A stretch of 20,663 nt of DNA from Acidobacteriota bacterium. Lineage in GTDB: Bacteria > Acidobacteriota > Vicinamibacteria > Marinacidobacterales > SMYC01. The notes beneath the pieces are model-generated. The model saw only the letters and a program-made list of their open reading frames with translations. It did no database searches and was not told the DNA's origin. The stretch spans positions 1-20,663 of the forward strand of contig JAJCXL010000338.1 in the NCBI GenBank assembly GCA_029263435.1, written 5' to 3'. The translations under genes and the position numbers were made by a program. This document shows, piece by piece, positions 7,226-14,756 of the stretch; within the stretch, counting starts at the first letter, position 1; each line of letters opens with the position of its first letter.

Positions 7226-8992
7226 ATGGAGTCACGGTTTTTTCTTCTACCCTTCCTGTTGTTCCTCTCGATCCCCGGCGCGGCTGTTGCTCAAAGCACC
7301 GCCTGGCGGCCGGTCGTCATGGCCAATCACGGGATGGTCGCCTCCGGACATCCGCTGGCTTCCATGGCAGGCAACCGAATCCTCGAAGGGGGCGGAAACG
7401 CCGTTGACGCAGCGGTCGCGGCCTGGACGGTGCAGGGCCTCGTGGAGCCCGGGATGACCGGACTCGGTGGCGACGCCTTCATCTTGATCTATCTCGCGAA
7501 GACCGGCGAAGTGAAATTCATCAACGCGACCGGACCGGCACCGGCAAAGGCCACCCCCGAGCTCTATCGCGACAAAGGCGGCATCCCGGACGCCGGCGCG
7601 CTCGCGTCGGACGTTCCCGGAGCCCTCGATGGGATCGGGCTCGCGCTCGAAACCTATGGCACGCTCTCCTACGCAGACGCGTTCGCACCGGCCATCGAGA
7701 TCGCGAGCGACGGCTTTCCGATCTCTTATCACCTCGCGGGCCAGCTCGAGCGCGGCCGCGACAAGCTGGGCGAGTTCGCCGCCACTAAATCCGTGTGGTT
7801 CCGAGGCGATCGACCTCTCGAAGCAGGCGAGTTGGTCGTGCAGAAAGACTATGCGACTACCCTGCGCACGATCGCCGCGAAAGGTCGACGCGCTTTCTAC
7901 GAAGGAGATATCGCCAGCGCGCTAGCGGCATTCATATCCGCCCAAGGCGGTGTCTTGAGCGCGTCCGATCTAGCGGCCTACGAAGCGCACGAAGCCGAGC
8001 CCATTCACGTCAACTACAAAGGCTACGAGGTCTATGAAGCCGCCCCCAACTCTCAAGGGCACGTGCTGCTCCAAGCGTTGAACGTCCTCGAAGGGTTCGA
8101 CCTTCCTTATATGGAGCACAACAGCGCCCCCTACCTCCATCTGGTCACGGAATCGTTGAAGCTGGCCTTCGCCGATCGAGATCGCTACCTCGGCGACCCT
8201 CGCTTCGTCGATCCGATACCGATGGAGGGCCTACTGTCCAAAGACTACGCCGCCCGACGCCGGGCGCTCATTCGCCCCGGGCATGCGATGAGCGGCACGA
8301 TCCCTGCGGGCGACCCCGCCGCGCGCGCCACCGACGAGCAAGCTCAGCTCGCGTTCGCATCCGCCCAGACCATTCCGGCCGAAGTGTTGCCCGATGATCG
8401 TGGTGACAAAGGTCTCACGACCTATCTCGCGGTCATCGACGACGAAGGCAACATGGTGTCGATTACCTCGAGCCTTTGTAGCGGCTTCGGCAGCGGTCTG
8501 GTCGCGGGCGACGGCGGTTTCTTCATGAACAATCGGATGGTGTACTACTTCCTAGACGCCGATCACACGAACTATCTCGTCCCCGGCAAGAGAACCCGAC
8601 ACACCATCAACCCCGCGCTCGTACTGAAAGACGGCAAACCTTTCATGGCCTTCGGGACCCCGGGCGGCGACACCCAGCCACAGACCGAGCTCCAGTTCTT
8701 TCTCAACCTGATCGAGTTCGACATGGACGTCCAAGAAGCGCTGGAGGCGCCGGCCGTCATCAGTAGCCATTTCCAAAGCTCGTTCTGGCCGCACGACGAA
8801 GCCAACAAGCTCCGGGTGCCAAGCACACTTTCTCAGCACGTGCTCGAAGCCCTAGCGGCGAGAGGCCACGACCTCGAGATTCGGGATTATCGCGGGGTCG
8901 GCTCCGTGAAGGCCATCTTGATCGACCCGCGCTCCGGCGCGCTGATGGGAGGGGTCAGCCCTACCGGCGATAGCTACGTCATCGGTTGGTAG
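7226..8992 (+). CDS. Gamma-glutamyltransferase family (Ntn hydrolase), YwrD-like
   Basis: 588 aa from ATG 7226, with a Sec signal peptide (about 1-23, cleavage near AVAQ), so periplasmic or exported. Family members self-cleave at a Thr to give large and small subunits, then hydrolyse or transfer gamma-glutamyl groups. The nucleophile is predicted to be Thr398 in GLTTYLAVID. Other family marks are EPGMTGLGGDAF (74-85), the oxyanion-side GFGSG (420-424) and TPGGDTQPQ (478-486). The classic DFREMAP block that carries the substrate-carboxylate Arg in E. coli GGT reads FINATGPAP here, without Arg. This resembles the YwrD-like branch, so glutathione may not be the substrate. It has its own ribosome binding site and a likely promoter, and is convergent with the peptide-transport operon (20 bp gap). 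Acylase activity on another amide is an alternative. Confidence 0.9.
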   Translation: MESRFFLLPFLLFLSIPGAAVAQSTAWRPVVMANHGMVASGHPLASMAGNRILEGGGNAVDAAVAAWTVQGLVEPGMTGLGGDAFILIYLAKTGEVKFINATGPAPAKATPELYRDKGGIPDAGALASDVPGALDGIGLALETYGTLSYADAFAPAIEIASDGFPISYHLAGQLERGRDKLGEFAATKSVWFRGDRPLEAGELVVQKDYATTLRTIAAKGRRAFYEGDIASALAAFISAQGGVLSASDLAAYEAHEAEPIHVNYKGYEVYEAAPNSQGHVLLQALNVLEGFDLPYMEHNSAPYLHLVTESLKLAFADRDRYLGDPRFVDPIPMEGLLSKDYAARRRALIRPGHAMSGTIPAGDPAARATDEQAQLAFASAQTIPAEVLPDDRGDKGLTTYLAVIDDEGNMVSITSSLCSGFGSGLVAGDGGFFMNNRMVYYFLDADHTNYLVPGKRTRHTINPALVLKDGKPFMAFGTPGGDTQPQTELQFFLNLIEFDMDVQEALEAPAVISSHFQSSFWPHDEANKLRVPSTLSQHVLEALAARGHDLEIRDYRGVGSVKAILIDPRSGALMGGVSPTGDSYVIGW

Positions 8993-9012
8993 TTAGACGT
9001 CGACTCCGTCCA

Positions 9013-9834
9013 TTAGCGCGTTTGTGGCTGCCACCGCTCGCTCAATCCTTCGCCGACCAAGTTGACGCTGATCACAGTGGCGAAGATGGCGAGGCCTGGA
9101 AACGCGGTCGCCCACCAAGCGCTGCGCATGATGGGCTGAGCCTGATGGAGCATCACCCCAAGACTCACCCGCGACGGGTCTCCTAGGCCTAAGTAGCTCA
9201 GGCCGGCTTCGATCAGGATCGCTTGAGCGACGAGAAGCGTTCCACTGGCCATGGCCGGTCCGAGCGCATTGGGTAGGATCTTCATGAACATGAGATCGAG
9301 GTCGCGAGCACCCGCCGCCCGGGCCGCTTCCACATAATCTCTCGATCTCAACGACAAGAACTCGGCCCGCACGACCCGCGCGAGCTGTGGCCAGCTGAGA
9401 AGCGCGATGGCCGAGACGACATTAACGAGCGACGGTCCGAAAAACGCGACCAGCATCATCGCGAGAAAGAATCGCGGCATGACCTGAAACACTTCGGTTA
9501 TTCGCATGAGAGCGTCATCGGTCCACCCTCCGGTGAAGCCCGCGAAAGCGCCGACCAAGACCCCTGCCACCGCAGCCGCGAATGCCGCGGCGACGCCGAC
9601 GAACAGCGACACCTGGGTGCCGGACAGCACTCGATTGAACAGATCGCGGCCGAGCTCATCGGTTCCCATTAGATGAACACGGTCGGGAGCCGCGAGTGCC
9701 GGACCAGTCCCCACTCGCTCGGCGTCGAAGGGGCTCAAGAGTCGACCCGTGAAGGCAAAGGCCACAATCACGAGGAGAACGAGCGCCGATCGGCGGGGGT
9801 AAGTCGCTTTGTTCACCTCGAGCGCGCGACTCAC
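9013..9834 (-). CDS. Peptide-type ABC transporter permease, DppC/OppC family
   Basis: 273 aa from GTG 9834, which overlaps the preceding TGA by four bases (GTGA, 9831-9834). It is the second inner-membrane subunit of a peptide/nickel-type importer. It has an N-terminal membrane helix, then GTDELGRDLFNRVLSG, a hallmark of DppC proteins, five further predicted helices, and the cytoplasmic EAA loop DYVEAARAAGARDLD that docks on the ATPase, followed by ILPNALGP. The length is normal for the family. It is the last gene of the operon: no DppD or DppF ATPase follows, and the next gene (GGT) is convergent. The ATPases must be encoded elsewhere or shared with another system. The substrate is not readable from this subunit. 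Confidence 0.92.
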   Translation of the reverse strand: MSRALEVNKATYPRRSALVLLVIVAFAFTGRLLSPFDAERVGTGPALAAPDRVHLMGTDELGRDLFNRVLSGTQVSLFVGVAAAFAAAVAGVLVGAFAGFTGGWTDDALMRITEVFQVMPRFFLAMMLVAFFGPSLVNVVSAIALLSWPQLARVVRAEFLSLRSRDYVEAARAAGARDLDLMFMKILPNALGPAMASGTLLVAQAILIEAGLSYLGLGDPSRVSLGVMLHQAQPIMRSAWWATAFPGLAIFATVISVNLVGEGLSERWQPQTR

Positions 9835-10820
9835 GAGTACACCACTCGTGGATCGAGGACGGCATAGATGACGTCGGTGACGACGTTGACCACGATGACC
9901 GTCACGGCGATGCACGTGAACAAGCCCAGCAAGAGCGGCATGTCGCGCGCGTTGATGGCTTCATACATCAATCGTCCCATCCCGGGCCAAGAGAACACGG
10001 TCTCCGTGAGCACGGAGCCGGCGAGCATGTGACCCACGTGGAGACCCATGATCGTCACCACCGACAACATGGCATTGGGAAGCGCGTGACGAAAAGCAAC
10101 GACGAGCTCCGGGATGCCACGAGCGCGCGCCGCTTTGACGAAGTCGAGGGCCAAGGTCTCACGCATCTTGACCCGCGTGAGACGGTAGATGAGAGTGAGC
10201 TGGTACACGCTGTAAGTGAGCGCGGGCAAGACGAGATGATGAGAGATGTCCAGCACGCGGTCGAGCCCGGCCGAGGGGGCTCGCAGAGAGACCATGCCTT
10301 GAATGGGGAACCAACCGAGTCCGACCGCGAAGACGAGCAGCATCAGTTGTCCGAGCCAGAACACAGGCATGGAGTACCCCGATAGCGTCAACACGGTCAG
10401 AGCTCGTTCTCCCGCCCCGCCCGCTCGATAGGCAGCGACGACCCCGAACCCGATACCGGCACACACACTCAGGAGAAAGCTCGCCCCCATGAGAAGCAGC
10501 GATGCCGGGAGTCTCGACGCGATGAGCGTGCCAACGTCCTCTCTGAAGCGGAACGAATAGCCCAAGTCGAGCCGCGCGGCGTTCGCTAGATAGCTCCAGA
10601 GCTGTCGGCTCATCGGCTGGTCGAGCCCGAGATCGCGTCGGACTTGTTCCTGAAAGGCCGGGTCGGAATCGAGCCCCCCCAAGAGGAGGTCGACCGGATC
10701 CCCGGGCGCCGCGTGGATGAGCAAGAAGTTGATGACGAAAACGGTGAGAACGAGTGGGATCGCTTGCGCCAACCGTCTCAGGCAGTAGGCGAGCAGCGGT
10801 GCGCTCCGACGCCCCTTCAT
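9831..10820 (-). CDS. Peptide-type ABC transporter permease, DppB/OppB family
   Basis: 329 aa from ATG 10820. A GTG at 10841, six bases after the upstream stop, is an equally possible start adding seven residues. The AYCLRRLAQAIPLVLTVFVI opening is the typical first membrane helix, followed by the periplasmic PGDP segment and the DLGLDQP element. The EAA loop reads DFVKAARARGIPELVVAF, with ALPNA after it. Six membrane helices are expected. The LAGSVLTETVFSWPGMG segment and the terminal LDPRVVY are characteristic of the family. It partners the DppC-type protein encoded by the overlapping next gene and the binding lipoprotein two genes upstream. An unrelated-looking DUF4392 gene is inserted between binding protein and permease, which suggests that protein works with the transported substrate. 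Confidence 0.92.
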   Translation of the reverse strand: MKGRRSAPLLAYCLRRLAQAIPLVLTVFVINFLLIHAAPGDPVDLLLGGLDSDPAFQEQVRRDLGLDQPMSRQLWSYLANAARLDLGYSFRFREDVGTLIASRLPASLLLMGASFLLSVCAGIGFGVVAAYRAGGAGERALTVLTLSGYSMPVFWLGQLMLLVFAVGLGWFPIQGMVSLRAPSAGLDRVLDISHHLVLPALTYSVYQLTLIYRLTRVKMRETLALDFVKAARARGIPELVVAFRHALPNAMLSVVTIMGLHVGHMLAGSVLTETVFSWPGMGRLMYEAINARDMPLLLGLFTCIAVTVIVVNVVTDVIYAVLDPRVVYS

Positions 10821-10847
10821 CTCGGTTCGGTCAAAGCGCACCCGTCA

Positions 10848-11804
10848 TCAGAACTCGCGAACGAGGGGCGGCGCGAGCGCACGCTCCGCGATGTTTCGAA
10901 GCAAGAGCACGACCGCCGCGTTTGCCGCCGCCGGCACGCCGTCACACACCGCAATCCGTCGACCGGTAGCCCCATCGGCGAGACCGAGACCCACGCCCAC
11001 ATGATGCAGCGCGGTTTCTTCCTCCGGCGTGTGGCACAACGAGAGATCCTCTCGCAAAACGGAGAGCGCCGCAGCTACACCGTACGCTCCCACGTTGGAC
11101 GTGTTCGCCACCACGAGGACGTCGGTCTCGACCGTCGAGAAAATCCCACTCGTGCTTCCGGTCTTCTCCAGCTGGGCGAGCTCAGGAACGTCGGCGACGA
11201 GCCGCTCTTGAATGTTTCCGAAACCTAACTCGTTGCCACCATCACCGATGGCGACGGACCGGCGACCGAGACCGGCATGGGTACGGAACAAATGGTCGAC
11301 GTTGCAGCGGAACGCGTCGCGGCAGGTACCGTTGATGCCGTGCAGAGATCCATTCGCATTGCCGCCGAGCCGCTCGATCGCGACCAGAATGTCCTGTGCG
11401 TTCGCGATTCGCTCTTGTTCATTGCGATCGTTGAACGGAAGCGAGACGACCTCGATATCGAGCTCCCGCCTGTCGACCAAGTGCTGAATCGGCGTCGCGC
11501 AGGAGCCATCGGTGAAGATCGACACCGCGTGTCCAATCCGGGTCAGCGCTTCACCGAGGACGACCGCGCCGAACGGTCCGTCATTCTCACCGACCGGCAT
11601 GTGATCGGGAACCGCGGCACCGGTCACGATCCCCACTTTCGCGGGAGAGACGTTGAGAAGCTCCGCCGCGGCTTGAACGAGCGGTCGATCGCTCATCGCT
11701 CGGGCGCAGTCATAGAGCACCGACTTGAATCCGACCGGAAGCCCCTTGCGGCGCATCTCGACGCAGATGAGTCGGTCCATGTTGTCACAGGCGACGGTGA
11801 GCAT
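10848..11804 (-). CDS. D-glutamate cyclase-like protein (DUF4392 domain), stand-alone
   Basis: 318 aa from ATG 11804. Motifs match the DUF4392 / D-glutamate cyclase C-terminal family: VGENDGPFGA (71-80), AIERLGGNANGSLHGINGT (142-160), IGDGGNELGFGNI (186-198) and ANTSNVGAYG (233-242). The vertebrate member (DGLUCY) interconverts D-glutamate and 5-oxo-D-proline; bacterial members are often single-domain, as here. It has no signal peptide or membrane helix, so is cytosolic. It sits 16 bp after the binding lipoprotein and 27 bp (or 6 bp with the GTG start) before the DppB permease, clearly inside the transport operon. A plausible role is metabolising an imported glutamyl or D-glutamyl compound, or a related hydroxy-acid. 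The exact reaction is inferred from the family, not shown. Confidence 0.82.
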   Translation of the reverse strand: MLTVACDNMDRLICVEMRRKGLPVGFKSVLYDCARAMSDRPLVQAAAELLNVSPAKVGIVTGAAVPDHMPVGENDGPFGAVVLGEALTRIGHAVSIFTDGSCATPIQHLVDRRELDIEVVSLPFNDRNEQERIANAQDILVAIERLGGNANGSLHGINGTCRDAFRCNVDHLFRTHAGLGRRSVAIGDGGNELGFGNIQERLVADVPELAQLEKTGSTSGIFSTVETDVLVVANTSNVGAYGVAAALSVLREDLSLCHTPEEETALHHVGVGLGLADGATGRRIAVCDGVPAAANAAVVLLLRNIAERALAPPLVREF

Positions 11805-11820
11805 CTCTTGGTTCGTCCTT

Positions 11821-13446
11821 TCAGCGGGGCTGAGACTCCGCGTCTTTCGGGTTTTGAAACCGAGCCCGCTCGCGGGTTTGCAAGTAGCCGTTCGGTGTCG
11901 TGACGACGTCCGCCAACCCGGACGAAGCCAAGTTCATGGAGGGGTACTCGAATAGCGGGAGTACCGGGAGATCCTGCATCAGGATTCGCTGAATCGATTT
12001 CCAGGTCTCGACCCGGATCGTACGATCCAGCTCGCTGATATCACGGTCCATGAGCCTGTCCACTTCGTCGTTGTGGTAACCCATCGCGTTCACGAACGGC
12101 GCTCGTAGGATCTGTTTCGAGTGGTAGCGCGTGCTCACGCTCAGCGTTGGATCCGGGCCGGTAACGAAATTCTGCAGCGCGAGGTCGAAATCCCATCCGC
12201 GAAACGTCCGCTCGATATAGGTCGGACGGTCGAAGGGCTCGACCGCAACATCGATACCGAGCTCGCTCAAGTTGTCGCGAAGGATCACTGCGGCCCGCCG
12301 CTCGACCTCTTTGCCGGCGTCGTGGGTCAAGCGAAGCGTGAAGCGAGCGCCGGAAGCATCGCGAGGGAATCCCGCCGCATCGAGCAATGCCTCGGCTTTC
12401 ACCAGGTCGCGGACGCGGTAGTCATCGAAGCCGTCGTCATACACCCAGCGGAGACCACTATTGATAGGACTGTGCGCGACGCGACCGAGGCCGAACAAGG
12501 CGCCGGAGATAATCGCCTCGCGATCGATGGCATGGGCCAGCGCGCGTCGAACGCGGGAGTCGCCGAGAGGAGCCGAACGAAAGTTGAAGAGCAGGTTCTC
12601 GTTCGTCGCGGCGCTCTCCAGACCTCGATCGATCACTTGGTACCTGTCGTCGTCGCGGAGTCTCTCGATCGCCTCGTAGGGAACGATATAGGCGTGCAGG
12701 AAGTCGATCTCGCCTCGTTCGAAAGAAAGGAGTCGCGTTGCCGCGTCAGGAACGATCTGAAAGACCAAACGGTCGAGATGGGGCAGGCCGGGCTTGAAGT
12801 AGCTCGGGTTGCGCTCCAAGGCAATGAAAGCGCCGGGCTGCCACTCGGCGAACTTGAAAGGACCGCTGCCGATAGGCCGACGGTTGAACGGGTTCGTCCG
12901 GGGATCCGTCCCTTCGTAAATGTGCTTAGGCAGGATCAGAGTGCCGCTTCCAAGGCCGTTTCCGAGCAACGTCAAGAACGGGGCGAAAGGAGCTTTCAAC
13001 GTGATGACGAACTCGTGATCCGACGCGGCCTCGGCGGAGGCGACGTTGTCCCACCACCGACGGGCTCGGGGATGTACGTTCGAGATCACCTCGTTGAAAG
13101 TGAACGCAACGTCCTCAGCGGTCACGGGCTCACCGTCGTGCCAGGTCGCGTGCGGACTCAAGTAGAAGACATAGCGCAGCCCGTCCGGTGAGACCTCCCA
13201 GCGCTCGGCCAGGTCAGGCGTCGGGTTGAAGTCGAAGTCGTATCCAATGAGCCCATTGAAGACGTTCGACGCAACCAGGATCGCGGAGAGATCGGTCGAC
13301 AGGTGCGCGGTCAGCGTCGCGGGCTCCCCTTCGAGCGCGAGGATCATCGTACGGGGGTCAGCATCGTCCTCACCGGAAGAGCCCGCACAGCCGGCGAGGA
13401 CACTACCCAGGAGAACGAAAAGACCCGCCTTCAATCGAAGCGCCAC
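11821..13446 (-). CDS. Extracellular solute-binding lipoprotein, peptide/nickel ABC family 5
   Basis: 541 aa. The lipoprotein signal has lipobox L17-A-G-C20, followed by a Ser/Gly/Asp linker. The body matches the family-5 substrate-binding fold: LAERWEVSPDG, the YVFYLSPHATWHDGEPVTAEDVAFT region that carries the family signature, RRPIGSGPFKF, ALERNPSYF, and the later VRRALAHAIDREAII. The length is normal. It captures peptides or similar ligands in the periplasm for the DppBC permeases downstream. The start is GTG 13446, overlapping the end of the RraA-like gene by 16 bp with GGAG three bases upstream. A TTG at 13434 overlapping the TGA stop is an alternative that would shorten the signal by four residues. 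The intervening DUF4392 gene separates it from the permeases. Ligand identity cannot be read from the sequence. Confidence 0.92.
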   Translation of the reverse strand: MALRLKAGLFVLLGSVLAGCAGSSGEDDADPRTMILALEGEPATLTAHLSTDLSAILVASNVFNGLIGYDFDFNPTPDLAERWEVSPDGLRYVFYLSPHATWHDGEPVTAEDVAFTFNEVISNVHPRARRWWDNVASAEAASDHEFVITLKAPFAPFLTLLGNGLGSGTLILPKHIYEGTDPRTNPFNRRPIGSGPFKFAEWQPGAFIALERNPSYFKPGLPHLDRLVFQIVPDAATRLLSFERGEIDFLHAYIVPYEAIERLRDDDRYQVIDRGLESAATNENLLFNFRSAPLGDSRVRRALAHAIDREAIISGALFGLGRVAHSPINSGLRWVYDDGFDDYRVRDLVKAEALLDAAGFPRDASGARFTLRLTHDAGKEVERRAAVILRDNLSELGIDVAVEPFDRPTYIERTFRGWDFDLALQNFVTGPDPTLSVSTRYHSKQILRAPFVNAMGYHNDEVDRLMDRDISELDRTIRVETWKSIQRILMQDLPVLPLFEYPSMNLASSGLADVVTTPNGYLQTRERARFQNPKDAESQPR

Positions 13447-14069
13447 TTTCTCCGCGCCGCATCGAGCCGCATCCCGCTCTCCAGAGCACGACGAATATTC
13501 GCTTCGCGCTCGTCGAGCCTCCGGGCCTCCTCCAGAATCTCCGATTCGCGGGCCGCGGGTACGACCACCACGCCGTCACAATCCCCGAGGAGCACATCGC
13601 CGTCATTCACTCGAGCCCCGCCAATGGAGATGGCGACGTTCAGACCGTCTCGCGCGACGCGATTCTTTCCGGTTCGCATCGACCGGCCACGGCTAAAGAC
13701 TGGGTAGCCCATATCGAGGCTACGGTCCACATTGCGCGAGACACCGTCGAGTACCGTGCCGGCGATGCCTGTCTTGACCGCCGCTCGGGTCATGATGTCG
13801 CCCCAGACGGTCGTATCCATGCGACCGGCGTTATCGATCGCTATCACCCGACCCGGCGGGACGTCGTCGATATAGTCCCCCAGGCTGCCTCCCGCGGCGG
13901 AGGCAGGGAGCGCACGCATCGTGAACGCCCTGCCGCAAAGACGGAAGGTAGTGTCCAACGGCTCGATCCCCACGCATTGCGAGGCGATGCCGAGTCGGTC
14001 GAGCGCATCGCTCACCGTGCTCGTAGCGAGGTTTTTCCAATCGTCGTGGACGTCGTCATTCGAAGGCAT
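13431..14069 (-). CDS. RraA-like / HMG aldolase-fold protein with altered metal-site residue
   Basis: 212 aa from ATG 14069; a TTG at 14090 is less likely. It belongs to the RraA / 4-hydroxy-4-methyl-2-oxoglutarate aldolase-fold family: STVSDAL (18-24), GRAFTMR (46-52), the GD pair at 90-91, GIAGTVLDGVSRNVD (101-115), and GDVLLGDCDGVVVVP (157-171). Family aldolases use an adjacent Arg-Asp pair here for substrate and Mg binding. This protein has Arg112-Asn113, so classic aldolase chemistry is uncertain, and it may be a lyase or dehydratase variant or a binding protein. It is cytosolic and is the first gene of the transport operon, overlapping the binding-lipoprotein start by 16 bp. RraA-type regulation of RNase E is unlikely in this context. 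The promoter should lie in 14070-14190; I saw no strong consensus. Confidence 0.85.
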   Translation of the reverse strand: MPSNDDVHDDWKNLATSTVSDALDRLGIASQCVGIEPLDTTFRLCGRAFTMRALPASAAGGSLGDYIDDVPPGRVIAIDNAGRMDTTVWGDIMTRAAVKTGIAGTVLDGVSRNVDRSLDMGYPVFSRGRSMRTGKNRVARDGLNVAISIGGARVNDGDVLLGDCDGVVVVPAARESEILEEARRLDEREANIRRALESGMRLDAARRKWRFD

Positions 14070-14124
14070 ATGAGCCGCCAAGCGCGACAATATGTATCAC
14101 GCCGTGGGCTCGAACGTCTTTTCC

Positions 14125-14186
14125 GCGCTCTCCATCGAGGAGTTGGGACGCGGAACCGAATTTACCGATGGAGACGTAAAGAGCGC
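14125..14186 (-). terminator. Imperfect inverted repeat between two same-strand operons
   Basis: GCGCTCTCCATC (14125-14136) pairs with GATGGAGA (14167-14174) and, after a six-base bulge, with GAGCGC (14181-14186). It lies just downstream of the zinc-ribbon gene stop and upstream of the RraA-like gene. It could end the electron-transfer operon, but the loop is long (30 bases) and no U-run follows, so intrinsic termination is doubtful. A regulatory site for the transport operon is the alternative. Confidence 0.25.
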
Positions 14187-14190
14187 AACA

Positions 14191-14745
14191 CTAGCGGAAG
14201 GGCCCTTTTTGAGCGGCGAGGATCGTCTGGAGCAATTTCGGATGCTCGACGAACAACCGGTTTTGCATCAGTCGAAGCACCGTAGAAAAGTCTTTCCATT
14301 CCGACAAGAACGATTCCGGTCCGGTCACGATCTCTCTCGCTTCTTCGAGGCTTTCCTTCACGTAGTCGGAGAACGACTTCGCGAGGACTTCTTCCTCCAA
14401 CGACGCGATGATCTTCTCGAACTCGCCTTCCTCTAACCAGGTGCCTCGACAAGACCGACAGAAATCGACCTCGACACTGGTCTCACCGTAGAGCAGGCTG
14501 ACCATCGCCTCGTGGCCCGCGGGGCACTCGCGTGTCGATGCCTTGGAGTCGAATTGTTCGGCGTGCTTCCAGATCTCGAAATCGAGCCAATGGAGGTCCT
14601 CATCGGCCGCGTCCTTGGCCCGCTTGAGCTCGTCCGTCTCAAACCACGTCCCGTGACACTTCCGACATTCTTCGACCTCCACCGGGCCAATCACCTTGGC
14701 CTTCAATGGAAGGTGGCATGTAGGGCACTGCTTCGTCTCGACCAT
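14191..14745 (-). CDS. Double zinc-ribbon (zf-TFIIB type) protein
   Basis: 184 aa from ATG 14745, 11 bp after the stop of the outer-membrane barrel gene, so it is the last gene of the electron-transfer operon. It has two zinc ribbons. The first is Cys7, Cys10, Cys27, Cys30 in CPTC and CRKCHGTW. The second is Cys74 and His78 in CPAGH with Cys96 and Cys99 in CRSCRGTW, so one Cys is replaced by His. A predicted helical tail (about 105-180) follows. It has no signal peptide, so is probably cytosolic. Such zf-TFIIB proteins are widespread in bacteria without a firm function; metal or nucleic-acid binding is usually proposed. A link to cytochrome production is suggested only by its position. CRKCH in ribbon 1 formally matches a heme-binding CXXCH, but without export it should not receive heme. 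Confidence 0.85.
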   Translation of the reverse strand: MVETKQCPTCHLPLKAKVIGPVEVEECRKCHGTWFETDELKRAKDAADEDLHWLDFEIWKHAEQFDSKASTRECPAGHEAMVSLLYGETSVEVDFCRSCRGTWLEEGEFEKIIASLEEEVLAKSFSDYVKESLEEAREIVTGPESFLSEWKDFSTVLRLMQNRLFVEHPKLLQTILAAQKGPFR

Positions 14746-14756
14746 CGTGAGCCATT

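Noticed and set aside
12121..13191. 356-codon open frame on the plus strand antisense to the binding lipoprotein
   Set aside because: The opposite strand encodes a full family-5 binding protein with lipobox; the antisense frame has no recognisable features.
14643..14672. CRKCH in the zinc-ribbon protein as a heme c site
   Set aside because: The protein has no export signal and the motif is part of a four-cysteine zinc ribbon (CPTC...CRKC).
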